DNA of 64,000 nucleotides. It comes from JAWSVE01 sp050789445. Lineage in GTDB: Bacteria; Pseudomonadota; Gammaproteobacteria; Pseudomonadales; Cellvibrionaceae. The notes beneath the pieces were generated by a model that was not told the origin of the DNA, made no database searches, and saw only the letters and a list, made by a program, of their open reading frames with translations. The DNA lies in NCBI GenBank assembly GCA_050789445.1, contig JAILXR010000001.1:2046001-2110000 (forward strand). The letters run 5' to 3'. The number at the start of each line of letters is the position of its first letter. The first letter of the stretch is position 1. Below, piece by piece: positions 1 to 8,775 of this stretch. Position numbers and translations under genes: made by a program.

Positions 1-105
1 AGTGGTTATACTTATTGAATAGTAATTGCTCAAGCACTCATTTTTACTGCTTTACAAAGCGCATTCATCATCTGTATTACGCATTAGCAATATAGCTACG
101 ATCAG

Positions 106-240
106 ATGAATTCTAAGCATGAGTCAAATGAGACTACTACCAATGAAAGAGGCGGGAAAATACCATATTTCGTATTTCGGGTCGATGCCGTCGGCACCCA
201 AAACGTTATACTCGTCATTGACGAAAGTGATATCAAATAA
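106..240 (+). CDS. possible 44-codon small ORF
   Basis: An ATG-started frame runs 44 codons to a TAA and ends with a hydrophobic, regular segment (VDAVGTQNVILVIDESDIK). No convincing ribosome binding site precedes the ATG, and I recognise no family. It could be a small protein, the remnant of a larger gene, or chance. Nothing else is evident in the first 380 bases, which lie downstream of the leftward pbpG-like gene. Confidence 0.18.
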   Translation: MNSKHESNETTTNERGGKIPYFVFRVDAVGTQNVILVIDESDIK

Positions 241-382
241 AGATGAAAATTTTTTCCAATAAAATCAAAGTGTTATTATTTTAGATAATCTATTATAAAA
301 AAGTGTCTAGGTAACTATCTGTTAACTTAAAACCAAGAGCTGTTTAATTTGACGATTTTCAATTAACGGCACAAGTTCAACT

Positions 383-1360
383 TTATCGATATGCCGCAGA
401 TTTTGTTTTTTCATAATTGGCGGCAGCTCCTGCCACTCGACCACCAGCACCAGTTGTCATCCAGCGCCTTATTCTTCCTGCGTCACCGACGGGCGTTAGC
501 TTTCCAAACGAATCCAAAAATACCATAACAACAGGCTCATCATCTATGTCTGTCACCATAACTAAACAACGTCCAGCTTCCGTTAAATAGCCTGTTTTCG
601 TTACTAAAATATTCCAACTGTCTCGATGAACCAACCTGTTCGTGTTCCCATAACCCAAAACGTATCGAGGCTTTTTAAATCTAGCCGTAAATGATTTCGT
701 CGTTGAATACTCTTTAATAAGTTCATATTTCTCAGCCGCAGTGACCATCAAAACTAGATCTGCAGCTGTTGACACATTTTCTAGTGACAAACCTGTTGCA
801 TCATAAAAATATGTTGTCGTCATCCCCAGTAATTTTGCTTTCTTATTCATTGCAAGAACAAAAGCATCAAAGCCGCCAGGATAATGAAAGGCTAAGGTAG
901 AAGCTGCACGATTTTCTGAAGCCATTAATGCGATGCGCAATAGGTCACGACGACGTAATTGCGATCCCAGCCTTATTCGTGAATAACCATTTTTTTCCGT
1001 TTTTCGATTGGATTTCTTTATCGTCAAATATTCTTCCAAAGGCTGTTTAGCATCTAGTATTACCATTGCCATCATCAATTTAGTAATTGAGGCTATCGGT
1101 GCTGGAGAGTTTGCATTTTTTGAATAAAGTAGCGTGTTACTACCCGGCTGGAATATTGCAGCTCTAACAGATCCCAATGCAACTTTAGATGGATCTAAAA
1201 ATGAAGGAGAGCGCTTAAGAAGTTTATTATCAACCGAAAGCTTTGAGTTTTTTGAAGGAGTTGGCGTTGCTGCATTCACAGAACTAAAGCCAAATAAAAA
1301 CACACAAAAAATAGTAAAGAGTGATACAAATGAAAATTGGCTAGCTAGTTTTTTAGTCAT
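383..1360 (-). CDS. pbpG: D-alanyl-D-alanine endopeptidase (PBP7 type)
   Basis: A low-molecular-mass penicillin-binding protein of the S11 peptidase family, expected to cut D-Ala-meso-DAP cross-links in periplasmic peptidoglycan. All three active-site motifs are visible: S91-I-T-K94, S148-E149-N150 and K255-T256-G257. An N-terminal signal peptide (hydrophobic residues about 8-30, ending VNA-A) fits export. At 325 residues it is close to the usual PBP7 length. The ATG at 1360 is preceded by a purine-rich AAGGTGAAGAT stretch, a good ribosome site. It stands alone, divergent from the PQQ dehydrogenase. The alternative is a DacA/DacC-type carboxypeptidase, but the short length and lack of the C-terminal anchor region favour PbpG. 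Confidence 0.88.
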   Translation of the reverse strand: MTKKLASQFSFVSLFTIFCVFLFGFSSVNAATPTPSKNSKLSVDNKLLKRSPSFLDPSKVALGSVRAAIFQPGSNTLLYSKNANSPAPIASITKLMMAMVILDAKQPLEEYLTIKKSNRKTEKNGYSRIRLGSQLRRRDLLRIALMASENRAASTLAFHYPGGFDAFVLAMNKKAKLLGMTTTYFYDATGLSLENVSTAADLVLMVTAAEKYELIKEYSTTKSFTARFKKPRYVLGYGNTNRLVHRDSWNILVTKTGYLTEAGRCLVMVTDIDDEPVVMVFLDSFGKLTPVGDAGRIRRWMTTGAGGRVAGAAANYEKTKSAAYR

Positions 1361-1767
1361 ATCTTCACCTTACATGAATTATTTTGATATCTATCTAGAC
1401 GTATACGACTTCAATTTAACAACGAATAAATAGCGTATTTAACACCAAAACAGATTAATGTTCTTTACCCTAACAAACGTGCTTAGATTCTCTCTAAATG
1501 ATAATGTGTGAGCCTGTAAACTATCAATTCAGCTAAAAAAATTTATTTAATTATTATTACCAAAAAATTTACGTTATAAGCGCGCAATATATAACAATAT
1601 AAATAGAACAGCGCAACCAACATGAATACAAACAATTGTAGAACAAATTATCTTGATACACACAAATCATCTTTTACAATAACAGCTGCTTACAAATCGC
1701 ATTAGGTATAATTTCTCAATAAAAACTAAAAACCAAGAAAAACAACAATCATTAACAGAGAGTACTC
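1361..1767. other. divergent intergenic region
   Basis: About 400 AT-rich bases between two divergent genes, so it should hold both promoters. I see no convincing ORF, hairpin terminator or operator. The rightward gene has a purine-rich AACAGAGAG stretch just ahead of its ATG. Confidence 0.5.
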
Positions 1768-3792
1768 ATGACTAGGCTAAGCTTTTTATTTTCAATTCTA
1801 ATACTAACTGCATGCTCCCAAGCAGAACCAAACGATGCATTTACCTCAGAAGAATTGACTGCACTGCCTACTCAAAATTGGATCACCAATGGCGGCAATA
1901 TTTATAACCAGCGGTTTTCACCATTAAAACAAATTAACACGTCTAACGTTAAACAGTTAAAAGGTGATTGGAAGACCCATCTCGATGGTTCAGGCGTTGG
2001 CGCACCCTACTCTGGCGAAGCTCAGCCTATCGTTCACGAAGGCGTTATTTACATTCCCACGGGAGCTAATGATGTGTTTGCTCTCGATGCCGATTCAGGA
2101 AAACATCTCTGGACTTATAAAGCCAATTTAAATCCTGATATCACCACCGTATGTTGCGGATGGACGAGCCGAGGTGTCGGACTTGGCGAAGGGAAAATCT
2201 TCGTTGGGCAGCTCGACGGAAAGCTGAAAGCCCTCGATCAAAAAACAGGTAAAGAAGTTTGGTCAATTCAAGCTGAGAAATGGGAAGAGGGCTACACCAT
2301 TACCAGCGCCCCGCTTTACTATGAAGGAATGGTCATTACAGGTTTTGCAGGAGCAGAGTATGCAACTCGCGGACGTGTAAAAGCTTACAACGCAAAAGAC
2401 GGTGCTTTGTTATGGACTTTTTATACTGTTCCAGAACCCGGCGAGTTTGGATTCGAAACTTGGCCAGATGATAGCGATGCGTGGAAACACGGCGGCGCAA
2501 CTGTTTGGCAGACGCCAGCGGTCGACCCTGAACTTGGATTATTATATTTCACTACGGGCAATCCAGGTCCCGACTTTAACGGCAGTGTTCGCAAAGGCGA
2601 TAATTTATTTTCAGTTTCCATGGTAGCCATCGATGTAAAAACTGGAAAATATCGCTGGCATTTCCAGCAAGTCCATCACGACCTCTGGGATTATGATTCT
2701 CCTAGCCCTGTTGTTTTATTTGATTTAGAAGTCGATGGTAAAAATCGAAAAGGCATTGCCGAAATAGGTAAAACTGGTTGGGTCTATATTTTAGATCGCG
2801 AAACAGGAAAGCCTTTAATTGGTATCGAAGAAAAACCAGTGATGCAGGAACCTCGACAATTCACTTCACCGACCCAACCTTTTCCTATGGGCGATCCTGT
2901 CGTCCCTCACTCAATTGACATCGCCCCTTACGGATTCAAATTAGTCAATGAAGGCAAAATATTTACACCTTATTGGACAACGCCAATTGTTGCGAAACCA
3001 AGCCCGTGGGGAGGAACCAATTGGCCGCCCAGTTCTTACGACCCCTCTCAAGGCTATTTGTTTGTGTGCGCCAATGATGTCATGGGACAATTTGTTTCCG
3101 GTGAAGTAGAAGAAGCAGAATCAGGAAAACGCTACATGGGTGGTCGCTTTGGAATGACTCGTATTCCAGTCAATGGTATTTTTGCAGCCGTCGATATGCG
3201 CACTAACAAAATTGTTTGGCGACAACGTTGGAAAGATAGCTGCTATAGTGGCTCAACGGCAACGGCTGGCAATTTAGTCTTTACCGGACGCAATGACGGC
3301 CGCTTTGTCGCCATGAATTCTAGTAATGGCGAAGTACTGTGGGAATTTCAAACCGGCGCAGGAGTCAATGCAACGGCAACGATCTTTGAACACAAAGGCG
3401 AACAGCGCGTTGTCATATATTCTGCAGGAAACTTATTCGCAGGAACGCCTCCCGGCGATAGCGTATGGATGTTTTCTCTCAAAGGAACATTAGAACCTGC
3501 CGAAACAGTTGGCCCAATCACTGAAGAATCTATTTCGATGGAAGGTGCAAACCCCAAAAATGGCGGTAAAATATTTAAACAGTATTGCGCGCAATGTCAT
3601 GGCGATGAAGGTAAAGGTGGCCATGGTGGTGGACCAGACTTGTCTAAACTAACCGCAGCGAGCTCGATTATTAATACAGCAGTAAACGGTAAAAACACAA
3701 TGCCTTCTTTTAAAGAAATTTTAAAAGAAGCTGAGATTAGAGATGTCACTCAATATATCTTAGAAAACATCAGCTCGAAAAATGACAAATAA
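1768..3792 (+). CDS. PQQ-dependent alcohol dehydrogenase with C-terminal cytochrome c
   Basis: A quinohaemoprotein of the methanol/ethanol dehydrogenase family that should oxidise an alcohol in the periplasm and pass electrons through its own haem. Residues 1-16 form a lipoprotein signal with lipobox LTAC (lipidated Cys16), so it is likely membrane-tethered. Residues about 38-560 carry the propeller signatures: a vicinal disulfide pair C129-C130, W-motifs such as GWVYILDRETGKPL, and HHDLWDYD with candidate catalytic and metal-binding D308 and D310. The C-terminus is a cytochrome c domain with C607-A-Q-C-H611 and a downstream NTMPSF methionine ligand. At 674 residues it is normal for quinohaemoprotein ADHs. 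Two genes follow at short spacing. Substrate is unknown; aromatic alcohols are conceivable given the neighbourhood. Confidence 0.88.
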   Translation: MTRLSFLFSILILTACSQAEPNDAFTSEELTALPTQNWITNGGNIYNQRFSPLKQINTSNVKQLKGDWKTHLDGSGVGAPYSGEAQPIVHEGVIYIPTGANDVFALDADSGKHLWTYKANLNPDITTVCCGWTSRGVGLGEGKIFVGQLDGKLKALDQKTGKEVWSIQAEKWEEGYTITSAPLYYEGMVITGFAGAEYATRGRVKAYNAKDGALLWTFYTVPEPGEFGFETWPDDSDAWKHGGATVWQTPAVDPELGLLYFTTGNPGPDFNGSVRKGDNLFSVSMVAIDVKTGKYRWHFQQVHHDLWDYDSPSPVVLFDLEVDGKNRKGIAEIGKTGWVYILDRETGKPLIGIEEKPVMQEPRQFTSPTQPFPMGDPVVPHSIDIAPYGFKLVNEGKIFTPYWTTPIVAKPSPWGGTNWPPSSYDPSQGYLFVCANDVMGQFVSGEVEEAESGKRYMGGRFGMTRIPVNGIFAAVDMRTNKIVWRQRWKDSCYSGSTATAGNLVFTGRNDGRFVAMNSSNGEVLWEFQTGAGVNATATIFEHKGEQRVVIYSAGNLFAGTPPGDSVWMFSLKGTLEPAETVGPITEESISMEGANPKNGGKIFKQYCAQCHGDEGKGGHGGGPDLSKLTAASSIINTAVNGKNTMPSFKEILKEAEIRDVTQYILENISSKNDK

Positions 3793-3848
3793 TTAAACAC
3801 CAAGAATAAACAGGATAAAACAATGATCATCTTATACAGTGAATAAGT

Positions 3849-4172
3849 ATGACTGACGAGAATATTGAAAATAAAACGTCAGTAAAATCAAATACTGACA
3901 TTGATACAGATGACCCTCGCTCGCTGTTAAAAAAAATAAACGACGGTTTACGCGAGTACTACGCAAGTCCGTATCGCCAATCATTCGCCCGCGCTCAGCG
4001 CGATGAAGATGATTTATTTATGCTATTGGTAATGTCTGATAGCTTAGGTATTCCAAATCCTGCTGCATTTTATACTTTAGAATTGTTACCCATTATTTAT
4101 GATCGATTTCATGAATGGCATAAACGAATGGGGATGGAGCGCTCTCCACTCGATCACGTTCACTGCTGCTAA
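3849..4172 (+). CDS. small protein ending in Cys-Cys (cory-CC-star-like)
   Basis: A 107-residue acidic, soluble protein with no signal peptide. Its middle part (about residues 25-95) is helical-looking, and it ends HVHCC directly before the stop. I associate this C-terminal CC arrangement next to an ArsA-like ATPase with the family named cory-CC-star; that assignment is from memory. It lies 56 bp after the PQQ dehydrogenase and 43 bp before the ATPase, so the three probably form one operon. The terminal HxHCC could bind a metal or mark a tail handed to the ATPase, but no function is established. Confidence 0.6.
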   Translation: MTDENIENKTSVKSNTDIDTDDPRSLLKKINDGLREYYASPYRQSFARAQRDEDDLFMLLVMSDSLGIPNPAAFYTLELLPIIYDRFHEWHKRMGMERSPLDHVHCC

Positions 4173-4215
4173 TGACCCCCACTGATTTTATTCCTATTAG
4201 GTAAGAATTCTCATA

Positions 4216-5250
4216 ATGTTTAATATTCGCGAACTGATACAAGAAAAAAAAATATTATTCTTCGGAGGAAAAGGCGGCGTAGGTAAAACAACACTCTCAG
4301 CGGCAGCTGCATTACTCGCAGCCAACAATGATCAAAAAGTACTCTTAGTTTCAACTGATCCCGCACACAATCTGGGTCACTTACTTAACCAACCCATCGG
4401 TTCAGCCGTTGTTGCCGTTGCTAAAAATCTAGATGTTTTAGAATTAGATCCAGAAGAAACCGTCAAACAACATTTATCAGAAACATCGAATGTCTTGCGC
4501 CAACTCATGCCAATTCAATTGGCGAGTGAGGTTGACAAACATATCGAGTTATCACGACATGCGCCAGGCATGCTGGAAGCAGCAATGCTAGAACGTATTG
4601 CACAAGTGGTTATTGACTCCTCTAGAGATTATGACCTTGTAATTTTTGATACCGCGCCTTCAGGACATACCGCTCAATTAATGGCTTTACCTGAAATGAT
4701 GACAGCATGGACAGACGGCTTACTAAAGCGCAGAGAGAAATCAGAAAAGCTCAGCAAAAAGATCAACAAGCTAACTAATTATGGTGAAAATGAAAAAGAT
4801 ATGGGGGAAAATATTTTTGGCTCCCGCACAAAAACCGAAGAAAGCAATTTAAGCGAAAAAACGCAGCAACGTGACGACAAAATACGATCCATACTGAACA
4901 GAAGACGTGAAAAAATTTCTGATTTACGATCACATTTAACGGACAAGAAAAATACCGCCTTTGTCATTGTCTTAGCCGCAGAACGCATGCCTGTTCTAGA
5001 AACAATAGAATTGTATCAACAATTGAAAGACATGAAAATTTCAGTGGCAGGGGCCATCATTAACAAACGTTTGCCCGAAAGCTACAACGAAATCGCTGAC
5101 GTTTTTTTAAATGAAAGAAAAGCGCAGGAAAGCATTCACTTGAAAACATTGTCTAAATCATTACCAAAAACACCTACACTTAGCATTCCGCTCTCTAAGC
5201 ACGATGTTATCGGTCTCGATGCGCTGGCAGAGTTTTCTGAACAACTCTAA
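4216..5250 (+). CDS. ArsA/Get3-like anion-transporting ATPase
   Basis: A cytoplasmic P-loop ATPase of the ArsA/Get3 branch of the SIMIBI class. The deviant Walker A GGKGGVGKTT is at residues about 17-26, followed by the A-loop-type STDPAHNLG and the switch II motif DTAPSGHTAQL around residue 150. It has a single domain of 344 residues, whereas classical ArsA is a fused double domain, so it should act as a dimer. A charged Lys/Glu-rich stretch (about 175-235) forms a probable helical insert. No ArsB, ArsR or ArsC gene is near, so arsenite export is unlikely. Position after the CC-ending protein suggests it handles that protein or a metal/cofactor for the dehydrogenase (inference). Confidence 0.82.
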   Translation: MFNIRELIQEKKILFFGGKGGVGKTTLSAAAALLAANNDQKVLLVSTDPAHNLGHLLNQPIGSAVVAVAKNLDVLELDPEETVKQHLSETSNVLRQLMPIQLASEVDKHIELSRHAPGMLEAAMLERIAQVVIDSSRDYDLVIFDTAPSGHTAQLMALPEMMTAWTDGLLKRREKSEKLSKKINKLTNYGENEKDMGENIFGSRTKTEESNLSEKTQQRDDKIRSILNRRREKISDLRSHLTDKKNTAFVIVLAAERMPVLETIELYQQLKDMKISVAGAIINKRLPESYNEIADVFLNERKAQESIHLKTLSKSLPKTPTLSIPLSKHDVIGLDALAEFSEQL

Positions 5251-5253
5251 AAA

Positions 5254-5547
5254 TTATTTTCGTCGACGAATACGATCTCTTGCAAAATCACAATATTCAC
5301 GCATAGTCATCTGAGTGCCATCTTCTTTATAAAACTCTTCGAAATTCCGATCTGCCACAGAAACTTTAAAATCGCCACAATGAACTTCCCACATAATATT
5401 ATTTGTACTGTTTAAAATGTCGGTATTCATAGTTACATAACCCGGGCGTTTATTTTTTTCATAGTCAGGACTCGAATCTAAATTTGAAGAGCAACCTACA
5501 ATGACAAAAAATAACGTTGACAACATTCCTATAATTAAATTTTTCAT
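5254..5547 (-). CDS. small putative lipoprotein
   Basis: A 97-residue protein with a clear lipoprotein signal (MKNLIIGMLSTLFFVIVGC, Cys19 lipidated) and a short polar mature part with two further cysteines and an Arg/Lys-rich end. Not recognised. It converges with the ArsA-like gene, only 3 bp between the stop codons, and lies downstream of the leftward cbpA-cbpM pair. Confidence 0.65.
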   Translation of the reverse strand: MKNLIIGMLSTLFFVIVGCSSNLDSSPDYEKNKRPGYVTMNTDILNSTNNIMWEVHCGDFKVSVADRNFEEFYKEDGTQMTMREYCDFARDRIRRRK

Positions 5548-5582
5548 ATAGATACCTATATTTAGCGAGGAGCTTATTACTC

Positions 5583-5888
5583 CTATTCACTCAGAAAACG
5601 ATTCAATCTATTCCTTAATGATTCATTTTCAGTTCGTAAACGTTCTCTTTGTTCGATAAGATCAAGCGCCAATGCAACCCCTGCCCAATCGACCCCCAAA
5701 TCGAAATGCATTCGAACAGCCCGCCTTACTACAACAATAACTTCTTGCTCGAAAACCCAATCATCTGGTGAACTACCATGAGGCTCGACAATTCCATGCT
5801 CAACAAATTCAATCAATGTATCGATGGAGACTTCAGCCTGTTCACAAAGCTCGTTGCAATTAAAATGTATTAATAATGAATCAGTCAT
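5583..5888 (-). CDS. cbpM: CbpM-type modulator of CbpA
   Basis: A 101-residue MerR-like helix-turn-helix protein of the CbpM family, which binds the J-domain of CbpA and inhibits its co-chaperone and DNA-binding activity. The N-terminal region contains the ELCEQAEVSIDTLIEFVEHGIVEP helix pattern, and the C-terminus is a short coiled helix (LIEQRERLRTENESLRNRL). I chose ATG 5888 rather than an upstream alternative start because it follows the cbpA stop by one base, as expected for a translationally coupled pair. Confidence 0.85.
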   Translation of the reverse strand: MTDSLLIHFNCNELCEQAEVSIDTLIEFVEHGIVEPHGSSPDDWVFEQEVIVVVRRAVRMHFDLGVDWAGVALALDLIEQRERLRTENESLRNRLNRFLSE

Positions 5889-5889
5889 T

Positions 5890-6885
5890 TTATTTACTCC
5901 GCCCCCTTGTCCACTCTGCACGAGGATCAAATGTTATTTTTTGAGCCATATCTTCCCACATTTTTGTAGATTCTTCGCTGTGTTCTGTTGGCATAACAAC
6001 ATTCAATACCGCATACAAATCTCCTTTACCTCGCTTTCCTATCAATCCTCTCTCTTTAACCCGTAACCGCTGACCCGACTGACTATTTTTGGGAATTGTT
6101 AAATTTATTTTTCCTTCTAATGTAGGCATAGTAATTTTTGTCCCCAGTGCTGCTTCCCAAGGAGAGACAGGGACGGTCACAATTAAATTATGACCCTCCA
6201 CATCAAACAAAGGATGAGGCACTAAACGAATTCGTAAAAACAAATCCCCAGCCGGTCCATCTCCAATCCCAGGAGCACCTTGACCTTTCAGACGAATCCT
6301 CTCTCCTTCTTCGACACCTTTTGGAATTTTCACTTTTAATGTTTTTTTAATATCAGCCAGTCGTTGCCCTCTCGCATCATAGTGAGGTAATTGGTATTCA
6401 ATCTGTTTTGATTCTGTCGATAAAGTATCTTCTAGAAAGATAGGCATTTCAGTTTCAATATCACGGCCTTTTCTGCCAAAACTTCCACCTTGGCCAGTGC
6501 CTGCACCACTAAAGCCCGCTCCTTCACTGCTTCGAAAATTACCGCCAAAAATATTTTCAAAGAACTCTGAAAAGTCTCCTTCATATTGAGCACCGCCTTG
6601 GCTATTAGACGTTGCACCAGCGGAGGATTGCCAGTTAGGCGGTGGGTTGAATGATTGTCCGTGTTGCCCCCCATATTTTTTTATCTCATCGTATTCAGCA
6701 CGCTTATCGGAATCACTCAACACTTCGTAGGCTTCTGTAACTTCTTTAAATTTTTCTTCCGCATCACGCTCTTCGCTAACATCTGGGTGATATTTGCGGG
6801 CAAGTTTTCGGTACGCTGATTTAATCGTTTTTACATCCGCAGTGTCATCTACACCAAGGAGCTTGTAATAATCTTTAAATTCCAT
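5890..6885 (-). CDS. cbpA: CbpA, DnaJ-like curved-DNA-binding co-chaperone
   Basis: A 331-residue class II J-protein. The J-domain (residues 1-70) contains H33-P34-D35. A Gly/Phe-rich linker follows (about 75-150), then two C-terminal substrate-binding domains (about 165-310). There is no zinc-finger domain, which separates it from DnaJ. It works with DnaK in stress protein folding and in E. coli also binds curved DNA. It is paired with cbpM immediately downstream, the usual arrangement. Confidence 0.92.
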   Translation of the reverse strand: MEFKDYYKLLGVDDTADVKTIKSAYRKLARKYHPDVSEERDAEEKFKEVTEAYEVLSDSDKRAEYDEIKKYGGQHGQSFNPPPNWQSSAGATSNSQGGAQYEGDFSEFFENIFGGNFRSSEGAGFSGAGTGQGGSFGRKGRDIETEMPIFLEDTLSTESKQIEYQLPHYDARGQRLADIKKTLKVKIPKGVEEGERIRLKGQGAPGIGDGPAGDLFLRIRLVPHPLFDVEGHNLIVTVPVSPWEAALGTKITMPTLEGKINLTIPKNSQSGQRLRVKERGLIGKRGKGDLYAVLNVVMPTEHSEESTKMWEDMAQKITFDPRAEWTRGRSK

Positions 6886-7219
6886 GAATAGCCCTTAAAC
6901 ATACACTAAAAATAAACATAACATTAAAGATGCGACCATTTTTTTTATTATTCAAGCGTAACTTAAAAAAATATTGGTGAGAGATTACTTAAACTCATGG
7001 TGACGTGAAGGGCATTGAGGAAATGCCTGACAAGCTTCTGAAGTATATTTCACCAAGAATAAAGCAAAAGAGTATCTTAGATGCTTTAGCTTTACTTTAT
7101 AAACTTACTCTAAAGCATTTTTGATCTTTAGCTTTACTTTATAAACTTACTCTAAAGCATTTTTGATCTAGAGCAAGTTTTTTATCATTTGACCCTTTTG
7201 CGTGAACTATATTAAAAGC
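6886..7219. other. intergenic region with duplicated dyad
   Basis: About 330 bases between mscS (ends 7220) and cbpA (starts 6885), both leftward. It should hold the cbpA promoter. The main structure is the tandem duplication at 7085-7168. No ORF worth reporting. Confidence 0.5.
7085..7168. repeat. perfect 42-bp tandem duplication containing a dyad
   Basis: Two identical, directly abutting 42-base copies (7085-7126 and 7127-7168). With the bases just before the first copy, the repeat includes an inverted repeat, ATGCTTTAG at 7081-7089 and CTAAAGCAT at 7110-7118, around an AT-rich centre with the palindrome TTTATAAA. On the plus strand each dyad is followed by a run of five Ts. The nearby genes run leftward, so it would lie in the mscS 3' untranslated region. 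Copies without any mismatch suggest recent duplication. Confidence 0.9.
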
Positions 7220-8053
7220 TTAGGAATTTGATTCATTGACAACAATCACTTTTCGATGTGGAAATGGGATTTCTATGCCCGCCTTATCTAAAGCGGCTTT
7301 AACTTGTTCAGGAACGGAATAAAGTACATCGAAATAATTATCGCCCTTACAAAACGGTCTTACTAAAAAGTCTACAGAACTATCATTGAGTGTTTCAACT
7401 TCAATAAATGGTGCAGGATCTTTTAGGATATGAGGGTGGCTCACTAACACGCTTTCAATGACTTTTTTTGCATCATCAATATTTGAATCATAAGAAACGC
7501 CAAAATGCATATCCACACCACGAACTTCATAATGTGAATGATTCACAATTTGCTCGCCCCAAATTTGGCTATTAGGAATAATAATTTGCTGCTTGTCAAA
7601 AGTTTGAAGGACTGTGGTGAACATATCTATCTCTGTCACATTTCCAAAACGACCAGCGGCATTTATAAAATCACCCACTTTATAAGGACGAAATATCAGT
7701 AACATAACACCTGCAGCCAAATTCGACATGGCTCCTTGTAACGCCAAGCCAATCGCCAAACCTGCTGCACCCAAAAGAGCCACTATAGAAGCTGTTTGAA
7801 CACCAAAACGATTTAGAACTGCAATACCCACAAATGCAAGTACGACATAACGGACTACGCTTCCAAAGAAGCGGAATAATGTATCGTCTAAATTCTCGTA
7901 TTTCTTACCCGTATTACAAACAATTCGATAAGCTTTATTAGCCAACCAAACGCCAAATATTAGAATCACAATAGCCAATAAAATATTAGTTGCCCAGGCA
8001 ATTGCTTCCGGTAGATACTGATTTACATCTAGATTTTCTAATAAGTCTTCCAC
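7220..8053 (-). CDS. mscS: small-conductance mechanosensitive channel
   Basis: A 277-residue MscS-family channel that releases solutes on hypo-osmotic shock. An N-terminal transmembrane helix (about 15-40), a second (about 60-85) and the pore helix TM3 with the Ala/Gly pattern ASIVALLGAAGLAIGLALQGAMSNLAAGVMLL (about 90-120) are followed by the beta-domain GDFINAAGRFGNV and the cytoplasmic vestibule. The length matches E. coli MscS (286). Translation begins at a GTG, eight bases after a GGAG. Monocistronic in appearance. Confidence 0.93.
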   Translation of the reverse strand: MEDLLENLDVNQYLPEAIAWATNILLAIVILIFGVWLANKAYRIVCNTGKKYENLDDTLFRFFGSVVRYVVLAFVGIAVLNRFGVQTASIVALLGAAGLAIGLALQGAMSNLAAGVMLLIFRPYKVGDFINAAGRFGNVTEIDMFTTVLQTFDKQQIIIPNSQIWGEQIVNHSHYEVRGVDMHFGVSYDSNIDDAKKVIESVLVSHPHILKDPAPFIEVETLNDSSVDFLVRPFCKGDNYFDVLYSVPEQVKAALDKAGIEIPFPHRKVIVVNESNS

Positions 8054-8507
8054 GCTAATTCTCCCTATACACTATGTTTGAATATCTGTCAGATGAGGTC
8101 ATCCATTAATAATACTCATCTGAGGCAATAGATAAAAACCCCTAGGGTGATACTACCTGACACTGAAGAGCACTCGAGTAATACCTTTGTAAAATCATGA
8201 AAAATGTTTTTAGTTATTTCTATTTGTCTTTTAAGCCGAGAAGGGAAGAACAATGTGTTGATTTTTACTTGTAGCGGCAGCAAACAAACATTTCCCATAA
8301 CTATTTCTGCTATTCATAACTCGAATACCGTAAAGCTAGGTAAAGCTAAAGGTGCGAAAATAAAGGCCTAGCTGATCATTAATTGCTCAATCAATTGTAA
8401 GATGGCATGTTTGTGACTAGGTATACAGAAAAAGCGTGAAACAAGTCTCACTTTAGCGACTATAATCAACTTACCTACAGAATTATTAGTTTGGATATTT
8501 TAGTTAT
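8054..8507. other. divergent intergenic region
   Basis: About 450 bases between divergent mscS and the 80-residue ORF. It contains an 8-bp palindrome CCCTAGGG at about 8139-8148 and AT-rich promoter-like sequence near 8480-8505. No RNA gene, repeat or terminator was recognised. Confidence 0.45.
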
Positions 8508-8750
8508 ATGCAGTGCAGAGAGAAAGAATCCGTCAAAAGCTGGTTTCGATCAGACCGTTTCTTCACAATAGAAAATCGTTGGTATTTTATTACCCGTGAA
8601 GGTCAAAATGTTGGACCATTTGAGTCTATTAATCACGCAAGAACTGGCGTGAACTTATTCCTTAATAGTGTCCAAAAAGATAACTACAGTGAACAATATG
8701 CTGAATCTATTGCGCAAAGCGGCCAATGGGCTTTAACTCGCTTTCGGTAA
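8508..8750 (+). CDS. DUF6316-like small protein
   Basis: An 80-residue protein with the pattern WFRSDRFFTIENRWYFITREGQNVGPF followed by a helix. I recall this as a small gammaproteobacterial family of unknown function (DUF6316). The REGQNVGPFES motif and a C-terminal helix are the main features. No signal peptide or membrane segment. Function unknown; stands alone, converging with the next gene. Confidence 0.6.
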   Translation: MQCREKESVKSWFRSDRFFTIENRWYFITREGQNVGPFESINHARTGVNLFLNSVQKDNYSEQYAESIAQSGQWALTRFR

Positions 8751-8775
8751 TCCTAGATTAAATCTTAAGCTCTAG

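Noticed and set aside
4216..5250. Arsenite-efflux ATPase
   Set aside because: Single domain, no arsB/arsR/arsC nearby, and the partner is a small CC-ending protein instead.
8116..8298. 60-codon leftward frame upstream of mscS
   Set aside because: No ribosome site or family; sits in the divergent promoter region.
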